Positions 31,804 to 41,099 are shown, counted from the stretch's first letter. The stretch is DNA of 64,000 nt from Aquimarina sp. AU58 (GCF_900312745.1 NZ_OMPD01000014.1:124001-188000), one strand, 5' to 3'. Notes: generated by a model not told the origin, from the letters alone. Made by a program: numbers and translations.

Positions 31804-34800
31804 ATGAAAAAACAAATTATATATATACTATTGATACTAATGGGATTGAATCTTCAGGCCCAGGTTGTATTATCAGATAAGAACTATGTGCATACTACGG
31901 TTCCTCAAACCGCAATGACTATTGCCGAGTTAGAGAACGTAAACTGTACTAACATTAATGATATCAACAGATCGATAGAGAGTGTTACTTATTTTGATGG
32001 ACTGGGTAGGCCTATACAACAACGAGCGATCAAAGCCTCACCAGATGGTAAGGATATCGTTACCCATATGGCTTATGATGATTATGGTAGACAGGATAAA
32101 CAATACCTTCCTTTTGAAGCAAGTAATACGATTGGGAGTTATAAGGCTATCAATGTTAATACCGATATCAATCAATATTACAAAGACAACTATGCTGATG
32201 ATTTTCCCGGGATTACAAATGCTAATCTGGGAGAGGTGAATGCCTATTCAGAAAGTGTGTTTGAGGCTTCTCCTCTCAATAGAGTGCTAGAACAGGGAGC
32301 TCCAGGAGCAGCCTGGAAAGCAGATCGAGGTAGCGATACAGATCATACTATTAAATTTGATTGGGATGCTAATACAGCGAATGAAGTAGTCTATTTTAAA
32401 GTAACTTTTGCCAATCCAGATGATACCGAAGCTCCTACCTTAACAAAAGATGGTTTTTACGCTGCAAATCAGTTATACATCACCATTACAAAAGATGAAA
32501 ACTGGACTCCGGCAGAAGGTAACAATCACACCACTAGAGAATATAAAGATAAACAAGGTAGGGTGGTGTTAAAAAGAACCTATGCCAATGTTGGGGTACC
32601 GAGCGTAGTCGAGGCGCATGACACCTATTATGTATATGATCGATTTGGGAATTTAACCTATGTAATCCCACCAAAAGTAACTACAAATGACGGTGTATCG
32701 GACAATGAGCTTGCCGAATTGTGTTATCAATACAAGTACGATCACAGAAATCGCCTTATTGAAAAGAAAATCCCTGGTAAAGACAAGGAGTATATTATCT
32801 ATAACAAACTAGATCAACCGATTCTAACTCAGGATGCCAACCTAAAAGCAGATAATGCCTGGCTCTTTACCAAATATGATGTTTTTGGCAGAGTTACCTA
32901 TACCGGTAAATTCACCGATAACCGCGATAGAAAAACCATACAACAAGCTGTGAGTACAGAATCTACACTATGGGAACAACGGGATGTTGCAGCCCAGATC
33001 GATGGTACTACCATCTATTACAGCAATACGGCATTCCCAACCACAAATCTGGAGTTATACACCATTAATTACTATGATAATTATGGGTTTGATCTCGCAG
33101 AGTTAACCAATCCTGGTACGGTATATAACGAAGCTATTACCGATCAAACCAAGACACTACCTACAGGAAGCAAAGTACGAGTACTTGATACCTATGATTG
33201 GATCACTACCGTTACCTGGTATGATAAAAAATCAAGACCTATTTATATAGCTAGTAAGAACGAATATCTAAACACTACCGATATCGTAGCAACCCAATTG
33301 GATTTTGTAGGTAAGGTAGAACAAACCAAAAGTACTCACACTAAAGATAGTAACGCACCTATTATAACCATAGATACCTTTACCTATGATCATATGGGTA
33401 GGATGCTCACCCAAAGACAATGTATAGAAGATGCTTCTGGGGTAAATTGCACCGGTAATACCGGGGTTACACCAGCAGTAACCTTATCACAACCGATCAC
33501 CCAAACCACAACGACTGTAGCAGGTAATACCATTACCTTGTCTAATGGATTTCATTTTGCAGCTACGGCTAGTACTTCTTTCTTTGCTAAGATCCAGAAC
33601 GAGGAATTCCCGGGAGAATTAATCGTATCCAATACCTATGATAAGTTAGGACAATTAATCTCTAAAGAAGTTGGAGGAGGATTGCAAGATGTACATTATA
33701 AATACAATGTACGAGGATGGTTAAAAAACATCAATCAGGATAGTTATGATGATAATGATCTGTTTGATTTTACCATCAATTACAATACCTCACAATATGG
33801 GGCTACTGCACTGTTTAATGGTAATATCTCTGAAACAGCATGGAAAACTGCCAATGATAATGTAGAGCGATATTACAAATACAGTTATGATGCTTTAAAC
33901 CGAATTACCGAAGGAATCAGTAGTGATGGTAACTATAACCTAAGTGGTGTTACCTACAATAAAACAGGAAATATCCTATCCTTAAACCGAAAAGGAAACC
34001 TTGATGCAGCTGCTACTTCTTTTGGAGATATGGATATCCTAGCATATACCTATGATAGTGGTAACAAACTCTTAAGAGTGACCGATACCGGTAATACGAC
34101 TTTTGGTTTTAAAGATGGTAGCAATACCAATGATGATTTTGCGTATGATGCCAATGGAAATATGACCCAGGATCAAAACAAGGGAATTACAGGGATTACT
34201 TATAATCATTTAAACTTGCCTAAAACAGTAGCTGTAAATAATGCTTCTCATACCGGAAATATTACTTATATTTATGATGCCACTGGGGTAAAACTAAAAA
34301 AGGTTACCACAGAGGGAAGTTCATCGACAACAGAATATGCTGGTAATTATGTGTATAAGAATGGTACGCTAGAATTCTTTAACCATCCAGAAGGAATCGT
34401 AGAGCATGAAGCCGATGGGTATAAGTATGTATACCAGTTTAAAGACCATTTAGGAAATATTAGGTTATCCTACTCAGACCGCGACAATGATGGTAAAATA
34501 GACTTAGAAGGTGTAGGAGAAGATTTAGACAATGATAATCGTGTAGAAGAGTATGAGATCATACAGGAGAAGAATTATTATCCTTTTGGGCTGCAACAGA
34601 AATACGGTGGAAATGACCCTAGATCAGCTGTAAATGGTAGAGAACATAATTATGGATACAACGGAAAAGAAGAGAATAGCGAGTTAGGTTTAAGATGGAT
34701 GGATTATGGAGCTCGTAATTATGATGTTGCATTAGGAAAATGGATGAATATTGATCCTTTAGCTGATAAATATTATGAATTATCACCATATAATTATGTA

Positions 34801-35544
34801 GCAAATACACCTATAATAGCAATTGATCCTGATGGTAAAAGAATAATTTTTGTACCAGGTTTAGGCTATGACGGATCTAAGAGTGGAGATGGCTCTCAAA
34901 ACTATGCAGATAATATAACCAAAGCTTTATCAGTTTATACAGCTCAGTATAATACAACAAGTCAAACAGTAGATGGCTCTCATGGTCTAATGGGAGATAT
35001 GATCCACGTTTTGTTTAACTCACAGAAACCAACAAGAAGTAGAGGTATTAAGGAAGGAACTAGAATACATGATGTAGCTAGTGGAATTGCTCAAAATTTA
35101 TTAGACAATCCATTAGAGAAAGGTGAACAAATGAATGTTGTAGGTTTTAGTCAAGGATCAGTAACAACCTCACAAGCTGTAGTTGATATTTTTAGAGATC
35201 CTTCAAAGTATGGATTAGGAGATGATTTTAAAATAGATAACCTTATCTTGGGTGGCTCGCCTGTTTCAAAAAAGTCAAAACTTTATAAAAGACTTCAAAA
35301 ATTACAAAAAGCAGGAAAAATTGGAAATATAATTTATGACGAAGCTCAATTAGAAGGGGATAGTGTTACAGGGTTAGGAGGAACTTCTAGAGGAAAAGCA
35401 TTAAAAAATGGTTTTGGTTTCTTAAAAAGGATGTTGTCCAAAAAGAAAAGAGAGAAAGATGTTCATGCTCAAGCAGCACAGGACAAGAATAATAAAACTA
35501 CTAATTTTGTAATACAATTTTTAAAAGATGCAGGAATACATTAG
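31804..35544 (+). CDS. DUF6443/Rhs-core protein with C-terminal lipase-like toxin domain
   Basis: 1246 residues, ATG at 31804. Signal peptide to about 20 (LNLQAQ). DUF6443 at about 30-160 (YFDGLGRPIQQRAIKASPDG, DDYGRQDKQYLPFEAS). YD/Rhs repeats run through the middle. The Rhs-associated core is at about 900-1012: YYPFGLQQKYGG, YGYNGKEEN, GARNYDVALGKWMNIDPLAD, and PIIAIDPDG as the usual core end. After it, about 235 residues are unrelated to the body: RIIFVPGLGYDG opening and MNVVGFSQGS with nucleophile-elbow Ser1116 (G-x-S-x-G), an alpha/beta-hydrolase pattern. The domain ends in a basic tail. A membrane-lipid-attacking toxin is inferred. Its stop codon overlaps the next gene. Confidence 0.85.
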   Translation: MKKQIIYILLILMGLNLQAQVVLSDKNYVHTTVPQTAMTIAELENVNCTNINDINRSIESVTYFDGLGRPIQQRAIKASPDGKDIVTHMAYDDYGRQDKQYLPFEASNTIGSYKAINVNTDINQYYKDNYADDFPGITNANLGEVNAYSESVFEASPLNRVLEQGAPGAAWKADRGSDTDHTIKFDWDANTANEVVYFKVTFANPDDTEAPTLTKDGFYAANQLYITITKDENWTPAEGNNHTTREYKDKQGRVVLKRTYANVGVPSVVEAHDTYYVYDRFGNLTYVIPPKVTTNDGVSDNELAELCYQYKYDHRNRLIEKKIPGKDKEYIIYNKLDQPILTQDANLKADNAWLFTKYDVFGRVTYTGKFTDNRDRKTIQQAVSTESTLWEQRDVAAQIDGTTIYYSNTAFPTTNLELYTINYYDNYGFDLAELTNPGTVYNEAITDQTKTLPTGSKVRVLDTYDWITTVTWYDKKSRPIYIASKNEYLNTTDIVATQLDFVGKVEQTKSTHTKDSNAPIITIDTFTYDHMGRMLTQRQCIEDASGVNCTGNTGVTPAVTLSQPITQTTTTVAGNTITLSNGFHFAATASTSFFAKIQNEEFPGELIVSNTYDKLGQLISKEVGGGLQDVHYKYNVRGWLKNINQDSYDDNDLFDFTINYNTSQYGATALFNGNISETAWKTANDNVERYYKYSYDALNRITEGISSDGNYNLSGVTYNKTGNILSLNRKGNLDAAATSFGDMDILAYTYDSGNKLLRVTDTGNTTFGFKDGSNTNDDFAYDANGNMTQDQNKGITGITYNHLNLPKTVAVNNASHTGNITYIYDATGVKLKKVTTEGSSSTTEYAGNYVYKNGTLEFFNHPEGIVEHEADGYKYVYQFKDHLGNIRLSYSDRDNDGKIDLEGVGEDLDNDNRVEEYEIIQEKNYYPFGLQQKYGGNDPRSAVNGREHNYGYNGKEENSELGLRWMDYGARNYDVALGKWMNIDPLADKYYELSPYNYVANTPIIAIDPDGKRIIFVPGLGYDGSKSGDGSQNYADNITKALSVYTAQYNTTSQTVDGSHGLMGDMIHVLFNSQKPTRSRGIKEGTRIHDVASGIAQNLLDNPLEKGEQMNVVGFSQGSVTTSQAVVDIFRDPSKYGLGDDFKIDNLILGGSPVSKKSKLYKRLQKLQKAGKIGNIIYDEAQLEGDSVTGLGGTSRGKALKNGFGFLKRMLSKKKREKDVHAQAAQDKNNKTTNFVIQFLKDAGIH

Positions 35545-36013
35545 GTCAACCTTATTAATATTTTTAACAAGTTCCTTATTATCTTGTGGATTAGGAGCAA
35601 AATTAAATTCTGAATCATTAAAAGATGATATAAATCAGTACTATAATATAATTTCATACATAGAAAAGGAAGGTTTGTTTGAAAAGAAAAAAACCTTAAT
35701 AAAAGGAAGTAATTTTTTATCTAATCAAGAAGATATATGTCTATATAAAAACGATGAATTTCTTAGTATTAATAATCTAGAACAATTTCTTAGAAATAAT
35801 GATTTAACAAGTATTTGCAATAAATTATTTTTTGAAGAAGAGTATATTACATTTTATTATGACTCTCCTCCTTATTTTAAAAAATCATTTTTGATTTTTG
35901 ATGGAGGCAAAGGTACACTTCGCAAGAACGTGATTGATAACAAAAGTGTTTTTGGAGATCATTATTCAGGGGAAATTATAGATGATAATTTTCTCTTTAT
36001 GAAAAAAAAGTAG
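35528..36013 (+). CDS. Lipoprotein, candidate immunity protein to the Rhs lipase toxin
   Basis: 161 residues, ATG at 35528, overlapping the toxin gene by 17 bases in another frame. The signal MQEYIRSTLLIFLTSSLLSC has lipobox SLLSC (Cys20). The mature domain is strand-rich and acidic (EGLFEKKKTLIKGSNFLSNQED); no family is recognised. Position right after a variable toxin tip is typical for immunity genes. A lipoprotein location would suit protection against an envelope-acting lipase. AT content is higher than in the Rhs body, as expected for exchangeable toxin-immunity tips. Confidence 0.7.
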   Translation: MQEYIRSTLLIFLTSSLLSCGLGAKLNSESLKDDINQYYNIISYIEKEGLFEKKKTLIKGSNFLSNQEDICLYKNDEFLSINNLEQFLRNNDLTSICNKLFFEEEYITFYYDSPPYFKKSFLIFDGGKGTLRKNVIDNKSVFGDHYSGEIIDDNFLFMKKK

Positions 36014-36027
36014 GTTCTCCACTCCCG

Positions 36028-36320
36028 ATCACTCGGATATGATAGCGCGGATTTGCCCCCGCTGCTCCTAGCGTGTAATTGATCGCTCCCACTAGCGTTT
36101 CGCTAGTGGCGTCAAAGCTTGAAGGATAAGAATTTATAAATGATAAGGATCCAGATAGCGCGGATTTACAATCTGTGAAACATACCAAAATATCAAAACA
36201 ATCACTTAATAATGTGACTGTTTTTTTATAGTTAATTATTAATAATCTCGCTATGGTAAAATTGGTTTAAGTTTATTTATAAACTTTTTAAAAGCAGGGA
36301 TTGTAAATCCGTTCCATCAG
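36028..36320. repeat. Degenerate palindromic repeat cluster after the immunity gene
   Basis: GATAGCGCGGATTTG (36039), a CCACTAGCG-TTT-CGCTAGTGG hairpin (36091-36111), then GATAGCGCGGATTTACAATC (36155) and GATTGTAAATCCG (36299) in opposite orientation. The CCACTAGCG...CGCTAG hairpin is the same as the tail of family B repeats of the cassette array, inverted. These phrases recur in Bacteroidota intergenic DNA and produce spurious frames. The gene-free stretch 36014-36416 holds this and a terminator. Confidence 0.65.
36197..36228 (+). terminator. Rho-independent terminator
   Basis: AACAATCAC-TTAATAAT-GTGACTGTT with one mismatch, followed by TTTTT. It would end the Rhs/immunity transcript. Confidence 0.7.
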
Positions 36321-36416
36321 ATAATTTTATATAAGAAATGATATGCGTAATGCGTACAAAGACTCCATTTAGAAAACTATATAATTGAGGAAAACAATCT
36401 ATTTTTATAGTACTAT

Positions 36417-36941
36417 TTATTCTGTTGTAGTAGCCTTTGGTTTGGTCTTTTCTATTGATGATGCGTGATCCTTGATCACATACCATTTGTCATCTATTTT
36501 TTCTAAATCATAACTAACCATCATATGATTAAAATAAGGACTACCATTTCTATTGGGTTCTCTATACATAGCCTCGGTAACGGCCATCCCGATTTTATCT
36601 CCCACTTTTACATTTACTATTTTTGTCTCCATAGTCCAGGTAGTGTCTTTAAACCATTCCTGATGCAAAGCAACAAACTCATCTGCTGTATTTTTAATTT
36701 TTAAACCCGGTAAAATAAGTTGCATTTCTCCTGTTGGAGATAGTGTTGATTTTAAGGAGTCAAGATTTCTGTGCTCTATCGCGGTAAGGTGTGTTTGTAA
36801 TGTTTTTGTAAAAAGTAATTCGTTTTGTTCTTGAACAGCTTTATGATCAATGGGTTTTTTGGTGGCACTAGTACATGAGCTTAAAAGTGTTGCTAAAAAC
36901 ACAAAGAGGGTAACAAATTGAATTGTACGGCTATTTTTCAT
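36417..36941 (-). CDS. SnoaL/NTF2-like lipoprotein
   Basis: 174 residues, ATG at 36941. The signal MKNSRTIQFVTLFVFLATLLSSC has lipobox LLSSC (Cys23). The mature part is a cone-shaped NTF2-like fold of the DUF4440/SnoaL kind: helix LLFTKTLQTHLTAIEHRNLDSLKSTLS, FVALHQEWFKDTTWTMETKIVNV, VTEAMYREP, MVSYDLEKIDDKWYVIKDHASS. Such domains bind small hydrophobic ligands or are catalytically silent. Alone on its strand between the Rhs locus and remnants. Confidence 0.8.
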   Translation of the reverse strand: MKNSRTIQFVTLFVFLATLLSSCTSATKKPIDHKAVQEQNELLFTKTLQTHLTAIEHRNLDSLKSTLSPTGEMQLILPGLKIKNTADEFVALHQEWFKDTTWTMETKIVNVKVGDKIGMAVTEAMYREPNRNGSPYFNHMMVSYDLEKIDDKWYVIKDHASSIEKTKPKATTTE

Positions 36942-37029
36942 GAGTTCTGTTTTAAAAGATGACTTGTTTTTTGTTATAATAGGGTGCTATGTTTGTGTTT
37001 ATTTTAGTATTACGGTAATCATTATATAT

Positions 37030-37220
37030 GTTCTGAAATTTTTGAGGATTCAAAAATAACGTTAAACATACGCTTTCCTTTGTTAAGTTCTCTTATGAAT
37101 CTGGTTATTAAAATAGTAAGCAGCCTTTAAAATATGGTTTCTGGCATCAAAGGGGTGTCACAACACCTATTTACCAGATTAAACGCTTTTAAACTTATTT
37201 TCTTGTTCATAGATAAAAAG
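37030..37220 (-). pseudogene. Remnant of a paralogue of the secreted protein gene at 39363
   Basis: The plus-strand stretch ACGCTTTCCTTTGTTAAGTT, AAAATATGGTTTCTGGCATC, and ACTTATTTTCTTGTTCAT aligns with 39420-39600, where the intact gene has nearly the same words in the same order. Small insertions and deletions break the frame. It is an old partial copy on the same (minus) strand, 2.4 kb away. Confidence 0.65.
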
Positions 37221-37223
37221 CAG

Positions 37224-37316
37224 CTTGCTGCTGGTACTTATAAAGTATGTCTTATGGTAGAAATGCCAAATTACCCTAATGAAACCACTTTTTGTAAAAC
37301 AATAATGATTAAATAA
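37224..37316 (+). pseudogene. Tail of a PKD-like or adhesin-type gene
   Basis: Reads ...AAGTYKVCLMVE...NETTFCKTIMIK-stop on the plus strand, the usual ending of a PKD-like domain with paired Cys (TYxVCLxV...CKTI). It is fused in frame to the antisense remnant of 37030-37220, so it is not a real gene start. A good terminator follows directly. Confidence 0.5.
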
Positions 37317-37323
37317 TTAGATT

Positions 37324-37363
37324 AATTCCCTGGAAGTATGGTCATGCCTCCAGGGAATTTTTA
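37324..37363 (+). terminator. Rho-independent terminator
   Basis: Eleven-base perfect stem AATTCCCTGGA / TCCAGGGAATT with an inner TATG/CATG, then TTTTA. It matches the end of the remnant tail at 37316 and shows that a real plus-strand gene once ended here. Confidence 0.75.
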
Positions 37364-37424
37364 TTATAAAAACGTATGCTACAATAGCTAAGGTTTCTAT
37401 AAATGAGTTAGGGGTATTGAGAAA

Positions 37425-38729
37425 TTAAAATTCCTCACCGCCACCGCCGCCATTTGAACAGTCTACAAACTCGACTTCGGTGCCAAACCATTCTGTAGTA
37501 CCACAAGGGTTAGTTCTTTTTACCTCAAAAAGATACCAACCGGGAGTTGGAGTATAATGTAAGGTTCCAGAATCTCCCGAGTAATTAGTTGATGGGCTGT
37601 ATACAATAGATAGATTAGGATACCTGCGTAACCTTATTTGATGTGTTGTACCTGATAATCTTGGGAAAATGCTATAGGTATTACCTGTGTGACTAGAACA
37701 AAAATAGCCACTCTCACCTATACCATTTTCGAATTCGATCATATCTACGACAGCTTCTCCTATCCAAATATTTCTACGTACCGTATGTGACGGTAAAGCG
37801 GCTTGAATAAATCCTGATCCATTATATGCACTATTTGCAGGTCTTACCGTAATACTGGTATTTGTCGAGGATACGATTTGAAGATTCGATGAGGTTGTCC
37901 AGTTTATAGGAATAGTAGAAATACTCGCATTATAAGTCACTGTAGAAGTGTTACATATTAGCGATGAACCAGCTATAGTGAACGGAGGAAATAAGTGCCT
38001 TATTGCCAAAAAATCCCCGGCGCTAAAATTGTCGATTGAGCATGCTTTACCGCCATTCATTACAGATTGCGCATCTGTGTTTGGTGTACCTGGGATAAGG
38101 CTTGCAGAAGTTTGATTGGTGTGCATAATGCCTAAATTATGCCCCAGTTCATGTTGTACATTAGAAATTCTCATATTCTGTGTAATGGCCCCACTACACG
38201 CATTAAAATCTGGATTAACCCAGATCCTTACTCCTGGTAAACCGTTGGTTGTAGGAAATGTTCCTCTTCCAAAAACATTGGAAGCTAAATTCATACTAGG
38301 ATCTTGTGAGTCATACATAATCTGGATATGGGCATTGGCTGCCGTAGCAGTTATGTTGAGGAATAAACCTGAGCTAGCAGCATTCCAACGGCCAATTGCG
38401 CTTATCGAAGCATTTCTCCAATTTAAGTTCATATTGGGATTTATAAACACATTAATATTGTTAATCGTCACAGTATTGGGATGTTCTCTTTGTTTGGTGC
38501 TGGATTTTTTAGGAGCATGGTATTTTTTGTTTTTATAAAAAACCATATCTCCATCTACCAAATAATAGGTTCCTTTATCTTCGATTTGATCATCAGAAAA
38601 CCCCCAACTCTTCAAGGTTTTGAGTACAGAATCGCTTTGTGATAAACTTTCGTTTTCTACCAGATAATCCTCTTCAGAGCATCCAACGAGGATAGTGAAC
38701 AACAGACTTAAAATAAATAGTTTTTTCAT
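37425..38729 (-). CDS. Secreted M57-type (dual-action HEIGH-like) zinc metalloprotease lipoprotein
   Basis: 434 residues, ATG at 38729. Lipobox LVGC (Cys17) after MKKLFILSLLFTI. The catalytic domain (about 85-235) has the zincin site H193-E-x-x-H197-x5-H203 in VQHELGHNLGIMH. A Met is expected in the following turn (SVMNGG). The C-terminal 190 residues are two Ig-like/PKD-like modules (FTIAGSSLICNTSTVTYNAS; HYTPTPGWYLFEVKRTNPCG) that could bind surface partners. It ends with a glycine-rich GGGGEEF; no T9SS motif. Confidence 0.85.
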   Translation of the reverse strand: MKKLFILSLLFTILVGCSEEDYLVENESLSQSDSVLKTLKSWGFSDDQIEDKGTYYLVDGDMVFYKNKKYHAPKKSSTKQREHPNTVTINNINVFINPNMNLNWRNASISAIGRWNAASSGLFLNITATAANAHIQIMYDSQDPSMNLASNVFGRGTFPTTNGLPGVRIWVNPDFNACSGAITQNMRISNVQHELGHNLGIMHTNQTSASLIPGTPNTDAQSVMNGGKACSIDNFSAGDFLAIRHLFPPFTIAGSSLICNTSTVTYNASISTIPINWTTSSNLQIVSSTNTSITVRPANSAYNGSGFIQAALPSHTVRRNIWIGEAVVDMIEFENGIGESGYFCSSHTGNTYSIFPRLSGTTHQIRLRRYPNLSIVYSPSTNYSGDSGTLHYTPTPGWYLFEVKRTNPCGTTEWFGTEVEFVDCSNGGGGGEEF

Positions 38730-39362
38730 TTTGTGTGAGTTTTAGTTTTTGCCCTACTTTGTTATGGAGTGTTCGGGTCACATTTTCTCCTTGTGATTAA
38801 TAGCTCCTGGCGGTAGTGAAGTGTTTTTTTGTTATTGCGAAGTCTATTTTGTTCTTTAAACTTGGTTAAAGAAATTTAAGCTCTCTTTTATGTATACGCT
38901 GTGCGCCATCATTTGTAATAACATCAATATATTTCCTCTTGTTCAAATAAGGTGTCTGAACTTTTGGATTACAGAGCTAATGAGACTTAAGAATCGTAAA
39001 ATAGCTTTGATGTCGATTAGAATTCGTTATCGTGAAATTGAGAATTGTGTACTTACGGTATGAGTAACAATAGGGTTCTTTGTGTGCGTGTTTCCATAAT
39101 TTTGCTGTTGGTTAATATTGATAATTGCTAAGTTTTGCAAGGTTATTGTTTTTTACCTTGCTTACTTTAATACCTTAAATTTAGGGTTTTTTGTGTAAAC
39201 CTTTCTGGTTTTACCTTAAAAATAGTTGGATATAATTGGTTCCATTTTAGAACAGCATCAAAAGCAGTTTTAATCTACTTTGGTTGGATATAATACTAAA
39301 TGGAGTACAAATTACATAGTAGATAATTTAGGAGAATACTAGTATGCTAGAATGCTATGTTT
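38730..39362. other. Long gene-free stretch
   Basis: 633 bases between two minus-strand genes. No frame above 60 codons, no clear repeat except two TTGGATATAAT words (39226 and 39286). No fold or terminator stands out. It probably contains the promoter of the metalloprotease and degraded DNA. Confidence 0.5.
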
Positions 39363-39893
39363 TTATCTATTTTTTCTTAATACTTTGCTCAATACATGTG
39401 CATGTTCTAAAAATTTTGTTTGTTTAAAAATTCGGTTAAACAAACGCTCTCCTTTTTTAAGTTCTTTTATGAGTTTGGAGTGATTAAAATAGTAGCGACC
39501 TTCGAATATGGTTTCTGGTGGCAAAGAGGTATCAAAAGACATCCATTCACCAGATGAATCGTAAACACTTTTAAACTTATTTTCTTGTTCATAAGCAAAA
39601 AACAGTTTACCTTCTTTTAGGTAATATTCTATTACAATAGACCCATAAGAGACCCCAATCGATTCAACATATTTTACCAGTTGGCCATTTTCAAAATATC
39701 CAGTAAGTTGACCGCCACCATTTGTTGTATACTCCATGAACTCCTCGTTGTATACGTCAATCTTTTCGAGTTGATGGTTTGAATTAATACGTTGAAATTC
39801 TTCCCTGATTTTTAGGATTTGCTCATCGGTATTCTGAGAAACTCCTATAAAGGGAATGACTAACATTCCTATCAACAGTAAAACGTTTCTCAT
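39363..39893 (-). CDS. Hypothetical secreted protein
   Basis: 176 residues, ATG at 39893. Signal peptide MRNVLLLIGMLVIPFIGVS. The mature part alternates helices and short strands: EEFQRINSNHQLEKIDVYNEEFMEYTTNGGG, SYGSIVIEYYLKEGKLFFAYEQE, a YYFNHSKLIKELKKGER helix. It is the last gene of a seven-gene minus-strand run starting at gpsA, with a 25-base gap to the preceding gene. A broken paralogue lies at 37030-37220. No named family. Confidence 0.65.
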   Translation of the reverse strand: MRNVLLLIGMLVIPFIGVSQNTDEQILKIREEFQRINSNHQLEKIDVYNEEFMEYTTNGGGQLTGYFENGQLVKYVESIGVSYGSIVIEYYLKEGKLFFAYEQENKFKSVYDSSGEWMSFDTSLPPETIFEGRYYFNHSKLIKELKKGERLFNRIFKQTKFLEHAHVLSKVLRKNR

Positions 39894-39918
39894 AGTAATG
39901 GTGTGTAAAAACTAGTAT

Positions 39919-40653
39919 TTATGATAGTGCGATCCTTTCTTTTTTATGCTTCCCCCAGGCAATTACGTTTACCCCTTTTGAATATTGAATTTTATCGGGC
40001 TTACCCTTGATTAGTTTATCAAATCTTGCGTAGTTTACCTTTAGGTTAGTAACCTCAATTTTTTGTATTGGCCACTCCAGGTGATGGATTTCAAACTCAT
40101 TAATCGACTTCTCTGTATCTTGAAACAAAGCATACCTTTCTGTAAGCCATATATCGAGAGGACTTTTATCTGTAATTTCTTCTTTAATAGAAAATTGTAT
40201 GTCTAGTTGATCTTTAAACTTTGGATTTATGGATAGATATTGGTGTTTGCCTCGTTTTATTTTTGAATACCGATATGGCAATTGAGAAATTGCCTTAGCA
40301 ATTTTACAGGATAAACTTGTTCCTCCTTCTATACTTAGAAAATAAACTCCCGTTTTTGAATTAGACTTAACGTATGTTCTAATATTAATTTCATCAAAAT
40401 TAGAGATCGGAGGAAATGCCGGTAGGTTTTTAGGTCGAATTTTTTCCATTGTAAAAGCTACCAAAGAAACCCAGGGTTTGCCTTCAAAAAGATCGATTTC
40501 TAGCTCTTTTGGAACAAATTTTTGTAATTCTGATAATTCGACCTGCCAATGAATAAATATTGCATTATTCCATTCCTGATAGAATTTCCAGTTTTTATTT
40601 GGGATTTTCCAGGGTCGATGTTCGGTCGTATTTAGTAGTTCTTTGATTGACAC
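39919..40653 (-). CDS. YqjF-like (DUF2071) protein
   Basis: 244 residues. Start GTG at 40653; no ATG is available in frame. The DUF2071 pattern is clear. It has the opening RPWKIPNKNWKFYQEWNNAIFIHWQV, then LQKFVPKELEIDLFEGKPWVSLVAFTM. It continues with NIRTYVKSNSKTGVYFLSIEGGTSLSCKIAKA and a late PIQKIEVTNLKVNY. Family members are cytosolic and of unknown function; some are reported near acetoacetate-decarboxylase-like folds. It is 53 bases from the DoxX gene in the same run. Confidence 0.8.
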   Translation of the reverse strand: MSIKELLNTTEHRPWKIPNKNWKFYQEWNNAIFIHWQVELSELQKFVPKELEIDLFEGKPWVSLVAFTMEKIRPKNLPAFPPISNFDEINIRTYVKSNSKTGVYFLSIEGGTSLSCKIAKAISQLPYRYSKIKRGKHQYLSINPKFKDQLDIQFSIKEEITDKSPLDIWLTERYALFQDTEKSINEFEIHHLEWPIQKIEVTNLKVNYARFDKLIKGKPDKIQYSKGVNVIAWGKHKKERIALS

Positions 40654-40706
40654 AGTTAATAAAAGAAGATGTTTATTTGTATAATTTGTTTACTACAATT
40701 TCATAA

Positions 40707-41099
40707 TCATAGTTGTGAATTTTTGCTTTTCCGGATCCCATTGGGATACATTATAGTTACCAGTACACAAATTAGCAAAAAATTATATTCTATTCCGTTT
40801 CTTCCATCTCCTACGACATACCAACCTTCTTTGAGATGAACTAAAAAAATACCTGTGGTGAGTATTAGAATAGTTACTAATGAAGCCCATTTGAGATATT
40901 TATTCAATATAAAAAGGATAGCACATACAACATGTGATAATTTGATAGTCCAGGCTATGTATACCCCAAAAGGAGAAAACCCAATCTGATTTAAAAACAA
41001 ATTACCAAAATTGTTAATACCATTGTCGAACATACCCGGTATACTATGTGTTAAAAGAATAATTGCTACTGCAAGGCGAAGAATAAATATGGGATTCAT
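40707..41099 (-). CDS. DoxX-like membrane protein
   Basis: 130 residues from the ATG at 41099; a TTG start 12 codons upstream is less likely. Four membrane helices: FILRLAVAIILLTHSIPG, AWTIKLSHVVCAILFIL, SLVTILILTTGIFLVH and FLLICVLVTIMYPNG. Pattern and size fit DoxX family proteins, which are linked to quinone or thiosulfate-related oxidation in some species; here no partner shows that. Part of the seven-gene run. Confidence 0.75.
   Translation of the reverse strand: MNPIFILRLAVAIILLTHSIPGMFDNGINNFGNLFLNQIGFSPFGVYIAWTIKLSHVVCAILFILNKYLKWASLVTILILTTGIFLVHLKEGWYVVGDGRNGIEYNFLLICVLVTIMYPNGIRKSKNSQL

Noticed and set aside
35997..36188. Minus-strand frame with TDCKSALSG and GANPRYHIRVIG words
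   Set aside because: These words are translations of the recurrent GCGGATTTACAATC palindromes and appear as spurious frames in many Bacteroidota genomes.
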